The notes under the pieces: model-generated
The model's input: only the letters and a program-made list of their open reading frames with translations
Databases searched by the model: none
What the model was told of the DNA's origin: nothing
Translations under genes and position numbers: made by a program
Origin: Smallanthus sonchifolius
Lineage: Eukaryota > Streptophyta > Magnoliopsida > Asterales > Asteraceae
Length of the DNA stretch: 64,000 nucleotides
Direction of reading: 5' to 3'
NCBI GenBank assembly: GCA_023525975.1
Contig: CM042023.1
Location: 19,207,501-19,271,500, forward strand
Shown: piece after piece, positions 56,007 through 64,000 of the stretch
Layout: each line of letters opens with the position of its first letter
How positions within the stretch are numbered: the first letter of the stretch is position 1

Positions 56007-56471
56007 CAGGGCCGGCCCTGGGGTAGGCCAAGCCAGACCTCCAGCCAGGGCCTAAAATTTTATATATATGTTTTTTATAAAATTTTATATACCGGTTTTA
56101 TATATTGGGACCTTTTTATAAAAACTTAAAAACATATTGGGCACTTTTTATAATGATTGGGCCCTCTTTAATCTTTATAATGTAATTGTTAGGCCCTAAT
56201 CCGTTTAATCTTTATAATGTAAATATGTAATGGTTGATTGGTTGGGCCCTAATACAGTAATCCATTTAATCTTTATAATGTAAATATGCTAGGAGAGCTT
56301 CACGAATCATCGGTTAGCTATTACAGTATGGCATGTAACATACTATATTTTTTCTATGTTTATTGTTATAACGTTAATCGTCGTTTAAGAAAAAATTAGT
56401 TTATATATTTTGTTCGTAGGGGCCTTTTTTCCGGCTCTGCCGGGGCGCTTAAATCCTCAGGACCGGCCCTG
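56007..56471. mobile_element. hAT MITE (465 bp)
   Basis: TIRs CAGGGCCGGCCCTG and, from the right, CAGGGCCGGTCCTG. 8-bp target duplications ACACCATG (55999-56006) and ACACCTTG (56472-56479). The interior is AT-rich with repeated TTGGGCCCT words. Confidence 0.8.
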
Positions 56472-56479
56472 ACACCTTG

Positions 56480-56997
56480 ATACCATTGAACTACAAAACC
56501 TTTGGTGAGAGATGGGTTGGTGGTGACAGATCTTGAACAACTATGGTGGGTTTACCATTGGCGGCAACAAATTTGGATGGCATTGGTGGGCGGGTGACAG
56601 AATGTGGCGGCGGATGTGGTTAGAACTTAAGGAGAGAGGAAGAACGCAAATGCCTTAGTTTGTGATAAAATTAATCGGACTAAGCAAGATCAAATATAAT
56701 CATTTATAATGAATACATATTAGTTTGTGATAAAATTTATGGCAGGTCCTAAATAAAAATAAAAATAAACACATAGCAAATGTATATTTGATTTTTTATA
56801 AAACATCATATACTAAAAGTATAAAAGAACTCAAAATAAAAATAAAAAAATCAAAATAGTCGCCAATCTAGGGGTGTTTAATCATTTAAGGTAATTTTCA
56901 TCATTTATGAAAAGCAACTTTCCATACTTTACAAAATTAGCCCCCTAAACTTTAAAAAGTTTATTCGTTCCCCCATAAAGGAGGACTGAATGTTAAC
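56480..56997. other. Intergenic
   Basis: No gene or element recognised. A G-rich stretch GTGGCGGCGGATGTGG at about 56602 stands alone. Confidence 0.3.
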
Positions 56998-57013
56998 TTA
57001 GTGTTTATTAACT

Positions 57014-57208
57014 CTTTTTTAGTAGGATAATTGAGTTTTTCTGAGTTAACACCTAGAACATCAAAGACAGTCCACCCAGAAGGAACCTCCAACTGGGTAA
57101 ACCACCTGACCTGGCCACAGACCTTTTTTTTTGCTGTGGCCCGTATTCGAACCGGCGACCTTCCATTTAGAAGTCACCGAAGTACTGCCAGGACAAAGCC
57201 CCTTTTGG
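57014..57208 (-). repeat. tRNA-derived SINE, copy 3, diverged
   Basis: Body homologous to copy 1 (CCAACTGGGTAAACCACCTG region on the plus strand), B-box-like CCGGTTCGAATACGGG on the minus strand. Its target duplication TTAGTGTTTATTAACT is at 56998-57013. The other copy at 57435-57450 is split by SINE copy 2. Confidence 0.75.
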
Positions 57209-57217
57209 TTAGTGTTT

Positions 57218-57434
57218 TTTTTTTAACGGCAACACCTAGATATTCTATGATAATTGGGTTTCCCCGGGGCAACACTTAGAACATCCAGGGTAGCCCACCA
57301 CAGGAGGAACTCCCCAACTGGGTAAACCCCCTGACCTGCCCACATGCCCTTTTTTTGCTGTTGCCAGGATTCGAACCTAAAAGCTTCACTATAGAAGTCT
57401 TGGGGCTACCATTGCACCAAATGGCCAACGGTAA
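57218..57434 (-). repeat. tRNA-derived SINE, copy 2 (217 bp)
   Basis: Same family as 51631-51847 with few differences (A-box TTTGGTGCAATGGTAG, B-box GGTTCGAATCC). Flanked by TTAGTGTTT at 57209-57217 and 57435-57443, i.e. it used part of SINE copy 3's downstream target duplication. Confidence 0.85.
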
Positions 57435-57450
57435 TTAGTGTTTATTAACT

Positions 57451-58258
57451 TAGAATTCAGAAAGGCTACATTGTACTTTGTAATTAGTTTTTTTTTGTAG
57501 TTTTAATAATATAATCAGAAAAAAATACATAAAAATAATTTCAGGGTTTTGAGGTTTATAAACCTGAAATAAATAGTAATTTTAAACAACAAAGTCAATC
57601 AAATCAAGCATAACCACTTATTTCACATGTTTTTTAACATAATTATATAATATGAACTGATTTCATAACCAATATATTGAAAACTAATACTAGGTTTATC
57701 TTATTCTATACACGTTGAAAATATCATATTTAGGCCCGGAAACTTTGATCCATCTGTGTAAATTTGGGCTGATTTAGACACTAAATATAAAGTAATGGGT
57801 TCATTTGGGTTAAGCTATATTCCTAAGGGGTTAGAAATGGGCAGGTTTAAAAATTAAAAACAAACCCTACGGATCAGGATGGGTCACCCCAAAAACAAGA
57901 ACGGGTCAAGGTGGGCGCCCCTAAAAATGCAACGGATCTTCTTCAGCTTTCTTGTCGTCATATACAAAACGACGTAAGACTACATGAGCTATATTGAAAC
58001 AACTCTGTCTCTCTAGTCTGAAATTCGGCGACCACCCTTCCGGCCAACTCTCTCTAGTCTGAAATCCGACGATCGCCCTTCCGACCTCTCTCTCTTGAGT
58101 ATGACTGTCAATCCTTTTGAAACAATTCTCTCCCGTCTAAAATCGTTGATGTGATGTTTTAGTCTCTCCCTCTGATGACCTTTTTTCAAAGGCAGGTTTG
58201 TTCTTGTTGAACAAATGGCGGAAATTAATTCAAAGCCATTGTAGTCACGTGTTTTGTT
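57451..58258. other. Intergenic
   Basis: AT-rich. A diverged direct repeat around CTCTCTCTAGTCTGAAATYC at about 58010-58070 looks like a 5' leader, but no gene is established. Confidence 0.3.
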
Positions 58259-58434
58259 GATGAAATCGGCGACGAAGCTTCGATTTATGATGTTGAAGTT
58301 TAAGAAATCGAAATCGAACGCCAAATCGAGTGAAACTACGGAGTTGTATTCTTCAAACGGGTACTGTTCTAATTTTTCAAAACTTCTGGGATTTGGGTTT
58401 ATCTTCTTGCAGTTGTTGCCGTTGTTTCTTTGAT
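58259..58434 (+). CDS. Short ORF of uncertain status
   Basis: ATG at 58259 opens a basic stretch (MKSATKLRFMMLKFKKSKSN) and runs 58 codons to a stop at about 58433. A C/T-rich leader precedes it, and a donor-like G|GTACTG follows ATTCTTCAAACG. It may be the first exon of a lost or unrecognised gene. No family recognised. Confidence 0.2.
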
Positions 58435-59385
58435 TTTACAAATATGTTTTTGATGGATTTTAAGTTGCAGAGATTAAAAATTAAAATACGTAACGAGCAT
58501 GTTAAAAAACCGAGAAATTGGTTGATTGTTGTTTTATTTATGTTTAATTTTCAGAACCTGTAATTGTTGTTCTTTCTTCTGATGTTGTAGAAAAAACGGT
58601 GCACTCAAAATGGGGGAATACAATGCTATTAAATTTTTTGTTTATTTGTTTTGAATATAATGGGATTTATGTTATTTTTGCTGTTCTTGGTTTTTAACTA
58701 ATTTAAACAGTCTGAATCGCTGATTTGTATTCTTATATGCTTATATTAATTAAGAACAGGGGTTGACCAGCTTTGATTTTGGGATTTTTGTTGGAAATAG
58801 AGGCTGCATAAGGTGCTGCAGCTACTTAGGATAATTCTTGCATTTTTTATTTGGAAGCGTTCTGATCCGAACCCATCTTGACCCAGACCAAAATAACCAT
58901 TTTCTAAATGGGCTCATTCTGACCCAAACTCATTCTAACCTGAACCCATTCTGACCCGGTACCCAACCCGCCCGTTTTGCCAGGCATAATCATATTCATA
59001 CTTTTTAACAACAATATTACAGTGAATAAGATAAATTAAAGCCGATCAAAATAACACTTTCATCTTGATGTAAAGTCGGATACGTAACATCTTATTACGG
59101 TTCAACTGTCGATCCACTTGACTTAACAGAAATACGTAAAGTCCAATCATAAAGAAATACGAGTGCTGAAATATATCGTAATTTTAATTAAAAATTAAAG
59201 ATATTCTAAAATAGAAATTAGATTAAATTATGTTATTACTAAAAGTATTCACTAAAAATAAAAGGCAAAAACTTGAAACTAACCAACCTCAAGTTGTCTA
59301 GCCCAAAACAGAAAAAGTAAAAACAGAGAAGACAACCCAACCCATGGAAGCCACTTGTCTTTCTCCCCCATAAACCCTATTTATA

Positions 59386-59396
59386 GTTTCTTGATT
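59386..59396 (+). promoter_or_regulatory. Candidate TATA box of the NAC gene
   Basis: CTATTTATAG, about 110 bp before the start codon. Confidence 0.5.
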
Positions 59397-59497
59397 GAAT
59401 TCCCATTTCACTCTTCAAAAACCCATAAATATTTCTTCCAATAATTCCAGAAAAAAAGAAAACAAATTCTTGATTTTGATTGATTAGTGAAGTTTCA

Positions 59498-61129
59498 ATG
59501 GAAATCAATTTTAGCAGCCTTGATCATGAAGAACCAATGGACCTGCCTCCTGGCTTTCGATTTCATCCGACCGATGATGAACTTATAATTCATTACTTGT
59601 ATCAAAAGGCTTGTGATGATTCTTTTGTTAGTCAAGCCATAGGCGATGTCGCTTTGAACAAATTCGAGCCATGGGATCTTCCATGTAAGTTTTATCATGT
59701 TATGATCATGCTCTGTTTTTTTTAAATTTTTTGTTGGTTGATTGTTGATTTTGAAATTATGGTTGAAATTTTCAAATTGAAGTGAAGGCGAAAATTGGGG
59801 AGAAAGAATGGTATTTCTTTTGTGTTAGAGATCGGAAGTACCCGAGTGGTTTGATGACGAATAGAGCTACAGAAATGGGATATTGGAAAGCTACAGGGAA
59901 AGATAGAGAGATTTATAAAGCGAAAACGCTTGTTGGGATGAAGAAAACACTTGTGTTTTATAAAGGGAGAGCTCCGAAAGGCAAAAAGACTAATTGGGTC
60001 ATGCATGAATTTAGATTAGATGGTGAATTAGCCATCAAGGATCTTTCTGGATCAGCAAAGGTATCATTTTGATCTGTTTTTGCTAAAATTTTACAATGAT
60101 TTTGCTCGGTTTTGTTCGTTATTGCTCTGTTTTTACTCTGGTTTTGCGCGAGTTTGATGATTCATGCTCTGTTTTTACTCTGATTTTGCTCAGGTTTGAT
60201 GATTCTTGCTCTGTAGTTACACTGATTTTGCCCGGCTTGACGATTCTTGCTCGGTTTTTACTCTAATTTTTCTTGGCTTGATAATTCTTGATCTGTTTTT
60301 ACTCTGATTTTGCTCTGTTTTGATGATTCTTGCTTTGTTTTTACTCTAATTTTGCTCTGTTTTGATGATTCGTGCTCTGTTTTTACTCTAACTTTGCTTT
60401 GTTTTGATGATTCTTGATCTGTTTTTACACCGATTTTGCTCAGTATGATGCTTCTTGCTCTGTTTTCACACTGATTTTCTTGAATTTGATGATTCTTGCT
60501 CTGTTTTTACAATAATTTTGCTAGGTTTGATGATTCTTGCTCTGTTTCTATACTGATTTTGCTCGCCTCTGATTATTATTGCTCTGTTTCTGAACTTATT
60601 TTGCCCACTTCTGATGATTCTTGCTCTGTTTTGACTCATTTGGCTGATTCTTGATCTGAATTTGCAGGGGGAGTGGGTGATAAGTAAAGTTTTCGAAAAG
60701 ACTTGTGGGGGGAAAAATATTCAGATTTCGGGTGTTTCAAATATGAATCATGATGTGTATGAAAATGAGGATGAAATTGATTCTTCCAATTTGCCTCCAT
60801 TAATGGACATATCAAGCTCCAAAAGGGAATCAATCTTTCATTCTATCCAAGAACAGAAACCTAAAAATGAAGACTTTAATCAAGATTTCAACAAATCTAT
60901 TGAGTTTATGCCTTCAATGAGCAATATTCCTTCATGGTTTCCACACACCCAAATTGTTCAAAACAACGAATACTTGCAGTATCATGACCCGTCTATTCTC
61001 AGATTCTTGAACCATAATGATAATCGCGTAAACATTCCACAAAATCAGAAAATTGAATTGAGGAATGATCAAGATTATACCATGGATTTGGCTGGATCAG
61101 TGCACCTTGATTGTCTTTGGAATTATTGA
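59498..61129 (+). CDS. NAC-domain transcription factor (NAM/NAC100/ORE1-like group), 308 aa
   Basis: Exons 59498-59684, 59783-60060 and 60668-61129 (927 nt, phases agree, GT-AG). This is the usual three-exon NAC layout with conserved intron positions. The NAC domain spans residues about 15-165: MDLPPGFRFHPTDDELIIHY (A), DVALNKFEPWDLP (B), EWYFFCVRDRKYPSGLMTNR and MGYWKATGKDREIY (C), MKKTLVFYKGRAPKGKKTNW and VMHEFRL (D), GEWVISKVFEKTCGG (E). It would bind CGT-core DNA sites as a dimer in the nucleus. At the exon 1-2 junction the invariant-looking Trp in DLPWKAK is replaced by Leu (DLPLKAK). The C-terminus is Asn/Ser/Pro-rich with the final ...LDCLWNY, a typical activation tail. I see no miR164-like site in exon 3, unlike NAC1/CUC/ORE1/NAC100 genes. 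Subgroup assignment is from motif memory. Confidence 0.88.
60065..60660 (+). repeat. Minisatellite filling intron 2 of the NAC gene
   Basis: About 13 head-to-tail units of roughly 40-47 bp based on GATGATTCTTGCTCTGTTTT plus TACTCTGATTTTGCTC. Units differ by point changes. It occupies essentially the whole intron between donor and acceptor, leaving the splice sites intact. Confidence 0.9.
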
Positions 61130-61796
61130 GCTTGATAGAAACAGGGGAATCAAGTGAATTAAACTTCTTGTTACTAGTTCATGTTGGTAGGTGATGTCTT
61201 TTTATTATCTTTTTGATCCATTCTAATGATTTGAATGAAATTAGGAGATTTGAACATGTAAATTCTGAAGTTAATGGAACTTTTTTTATTTGGTGAAATT
61301 ATCTGTTATAAAATTATTGCATTTTCCTTTTATGGTTTCACTTAACATTTTCTATATTATCATAGTATATCAAACTTTATTTATTTTGGTCAAAGATTTT
61401 TAGTATTTAATTATTTTATTGACCATCACAATAGTTTACTTACAAAATTATAAAAAAAAAACAAATATTTTAAGATATTAGATTTTACGTCAATCTTGTT
61501 AGATTTTCTTCAAGTTTTTAAAATTTTCATATGTTGTAGACGATGATTGTTGTTCATGATATGAGAAGTAATTCATGAATGTTCAGAACAAATATTTATA
61601 ATTGTCTTCAATCTTCTATGATGGTTCATAATGGTTTACCTTTCTAAGATATTTCTCTCTCTCAACACCGAAGTGGATGAACTCATTCACTTCTGTTTTT
61701 TTGAATGTTTTTGGTCCTTATTGAAATTTGGTTTATGCATGTGTGATTTGTTCTTGCTGTTGCTGATGTGATTTAATGTTTTGTTTTCCGGATCAA
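61130..61796. other. Downstream region of the NAC gene
   Basis: AT-rich, with several AATGAA/ATAAAA polyadenylation-like words. No gene recognised. Confidence 0.35.
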
Positions 61797-62483
61797 TTTA
61801 ACATCTGGCCCCTCATACATGTTAATATTGTCCGCTTTACCCATGAGTAGCTCATGACTTTGTTTTTGGTTGTCGAGTGGAGACTTCCCAGGATACCATC
61901 CATCTTTGGATTACCTCACTCGAGGACGCTTAAGTGTGGAGTTTTTCTTTGCACAAAACGCATTGGTCTTATTTGAGGTTTGATATCCCTTATGTACTTG
62001 ACAACTCTTCTATCCACGATAGATGTAAGATTTGCTTAGAGTGTCATAAACAAACCCTCACCCCCCCCCTTTTGGACTCTATCGTTCTCGATAAGGTTTG
62101 CCCCACCATCCTGACCATGGATATGAGACTCACCTAAGGTGTCACATACACCATCAGGAACTCACTATCCACGATGAGGTTTGCCCCAACATCTCGAACG
62201 ATAGGGGAGTGAATATGATACCATTTGTAACATTTGGTCCCTCATACCAGTTACTAGTGCCCGTTTTTCCACGAGAAACTCACGGCTTTATTTTTGGTTG
62301 CTTGGTAGAGATTTCCTAGAGGGTCACCTATCTTTGGATTACCCTTACTCGAGCACACTTAAGTATGTGCTTCTTCTCTCATCCACATCCAATACATCCA
62401 AAACGCATTGGCGATATTTAAGGTTTGACATTCTTTTGAACCCAACATCTCTTCTATCCACGGTTGATGTGAGATTTGTTGCA
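61797..62483 (-). mobile_element. Cassandra-type TRIM retrotransposon with 5S-like LTRs (687 bp)
   Basis: Two direct repeats, 62483-62226 (5' LTR on the minus strand) and 62046-61797 (3' LTR), flank 179 bp. On the minus strand the 5' LTR ends ATGTTACA and is followed by PBS-like TGGTATCA. The 3' LTR is preceded by a G-rich polypurine tract. Each LTR contains a degenerate 5S rRNA segment: ACTCCACACTTAAGCGTCCT in one, and in the other GATAGGTGACC...CTAGGAAATCTCTAC, matching the 5S parts GCAGTTAAGCGTGCTTGGG and GGATGGGTGACCTCCTGGGA. LTRs with 5S sequence and no coding capacity define Cassandra. Confidence 0.8.
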
Positions 62484-62784
62484 TCATAGATTTTTTGGTT
62501 TTTAATTAAATCTTTAGATTACGATTTTTAATTATCCAATTGAGGTTTCTAATTTAAAACGATCGAAGTGTGTTTGTTTGGTTTTGAGGGGTCCAATGTA
62601 CAAAATCAATCGCACTAGATGGGTTTATGAGATGTAATGTAACCGGATGGTGGTAGACTATTAGTGTTTAGTGGTAGTGATTGCTAGGTTGTTGATTAAC
62701 AGTTTTGTTAGACATAACATTAAACTAATATAATTATTAATTATAGCAAATTTACATTTTTCGGATCATAAATATAATTTATCA
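62484..62784. other. Intergenic
   Basis: No feature recognised. Confidence 0.3.
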
Positions 62785-62945
62785 AAATGATAGGACGTCC
62801 CGATGCTTGACTTAACTCTCATATTTGTGCGGGGCCGGATCGCTTCGCAATCTGATGTACACAACCTTACCTTATATTTTATGTAGGAGGCTGTTTCAAC
62901 GCCTTTAACTCATGACTTCAAGGTCACAAAGTAGCAACTAACTAA
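62785..62945. repeat. Probable decayed SINE
   Basis: CTTACCTTATATTTTATGTA then GGAGGCTGTTTCAACGCC and CATGACTTCAAGGTCACAAAG resemble a common plant tRNA-derived repeat with its B-box decayed. No target duplication found. Confidence 0.35.
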
Positions 62946-63453
62946 TGATCAAATTATAACTACCTATAAACCACAAAGACAATTAGTGTATTTTATACTA
63001 ATACTAATAGTAATTAAATTTATTAGTTTAAAACAGTTTGAAAATATGATATGCCATAGATTTGATGATGTGACACATTACGTGGCTTATTAATTAGAAA
63101 AAAAAATAATAATCAAAATGCGATTAAGTAGGTCACCTAAAACAAATCTTAAGTTAATTACATAAAAAAGTAAATCTAAAGGTTCCTTATACACAAAACA
63201 TTTAACTTCATACTTTCAAACAATTCGCTTTATTGATAAACTTAACGTGAAAAGTATCTTTTTACTTTATCATGAGGATGATTGTAATTATGTGACAAAT
63301 CTTTAACGTTGCATGTTATAATGAACAATGAAATGAAAGAAGTATTTAAAATATTTAATTATTAATTAAGAAATCATGGACCTTTGTGAAGAATTTGAAC
63401 AAATACGCACCACAAATAATAAAAGCATCATATTATCTAATTATGTTGTCTAA
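62946..63453. other. Intergenic AT-rich
   Basis: No gene or element recognised. Confidence 0.35.
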
Positions 63454-63640
63454 TTAGGTTAGAATCCCGTGTATTACACATGTAAATAAATGTAATGTTA
63501 TATACTTAATAATAAAAAAATTATGTTTTTATACACATGTTGAATAAAATATAATGAAATCTGTTTACACATACACTCGTCAAAATATGTCTTTAAAAAA
63601 ATATACTTTGACATGCCAGTTATAAATTCTGTTAAGTTAA
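63454..63640 (-). mobile_element. Helitron 3' end, related to copies A-C
   Basis: The minus strand ends GTGTAATACACGGGATTCTA-ACCTAA at 63454: the same terminal hairpin and spacing as 30673, with CTAA as a CTRR terminus. The 5' end is not identified. Confidence 0.5.
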
Positions 63641-63744
63641 TTTTTACTAATATACTCTAGTCATACACTGCTAATTGTTAGATTACTGTTAGATTTATTT
63701 TACTTTATTACTCATTAATTTTATTTATATTTTTATCTTTTTCT

Positions 63745-63897
63745 TTCCCATGGAGCCGGGGGTCTAAACGGGAGCAGCCTCTCTATCCCTTGGGATAGGG
63801 GTAAGGCTTGCCCTCATCACACCCTCCCCAGACCCTACTAATAGCGTTAGCTATGTGTGGGATTATACTGGGTACGTTTGGTTTGGTTTGGTTTGGT
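63745..63897 (+). mobile_element. RTE-type LINE 3' end, heavily 5'-truncated
   Basis: Nearly identical to the 3' end of the LINE in the PPR gene (complement of 36960-37115), ending in GTTTGGTTTGGTTTGGT. Only non-coding 3' sequence remains. Confidence 0.85.
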
Positions 63898-64000
63898 AAG
63901 TTAATTTTTAAAACATTTTTTTTCAACTAGGTATTAATTTTTTATATAACTGGTAAATGTTAATTAATATTACTTTCATTTGGTTAATGATATAATAACT

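Noticed and set aside
61850..62400. 5S rRNA genes
   Set aside because: The 5S-like segments are decayed and lie within two direct repeats with PBS and polypurine tract, so they belong to a TRIM element and are not functional 5S genes.

Overview
This is nuclear DNA of a transposon-rich eudicot. Canonical GT-AG introns, a NAC factor, a PPR-DYW gene and plant-specific families support that. The Ty3 (Athila-like, Tekay-like), Ty1, LINE, SINE, TRIM, hAT, MULE, PIF/Harbinger and Helitron mix reminds me of an asterid such as Asteraceae, but that is an impression and was not tested. All family names come from reading translated motifs and termini; no search was run.

Left end (1-16 kb): a four-level nest. 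A Ty1/copia element on the minus strand (5' LTR 15716-15984, gag 13832-14873) was entered by a Ty3/gypsy element on the plus strand (pol 6580-9185, 3' LTR 9202-13828). That element was entered in pol by an Athila-like element (1-6579, minus) and in its LTR by an hAT transposon (10866-13773, perfect 8-bp TSD, transposase one base from open). Beside it lies an orphan signal-peptide exon (16201-16276), then a 5'-truncated LINE.

Gene islands: a DUF1666 gene (18460-22332, plus, 4 exons, 530 aa) converges on a DCN1-like/AAR3-like gene (22494-25674, minus, 9 exons, 297 aa); the stop codons are 161 bp apart. A single-exon RING-H2 ubiquitin ligase gene (28263-28811) has a perfect heat-shock element next to its TATA box. 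A PPR-DYW gene resembling Arabidopsis EMB2744 (35908-38723) is broken by an RTE-type LINE. A three-exon NAC transcription factor gene (59498-61129) carries a minisatellite that fills intron 2. A possible minus-strand transcription unit (47431-49720) is unresolved.

Between the genes: three adjacent Helitrons (29.8-31.5 kb), a large foldback of short repeats (29.06-29.83 kb), a Tourist-like MITE holding an hAT MITE (33.4-34.6 kb), a Ty3 3' half with a 1.75-kb LTR (38.9-42.65 kb), gag-protease and copia ruins (43-46.4 kb), a long-TIR MULE with about 1 kb of foreign sequence (51.86-53.2 kb), an exactly 2000-bp solo LTR with a perfect TSD (53451-55450), one SINE inserted into another SINE's target duplication (57.0-57.45 kb), and a Cassandra-type TRIM whose LTRs contain 5S rRNA-like sequence (61797-62483).

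The most intriguing non-gene signal is that four different LTRs each hold several copies of their own short perfect or near-perfect palindrome. In two of them the cluster sits directly upstream of an identical 17-bp TATA-box core, although the two elements belong to different Ty3 lineages.
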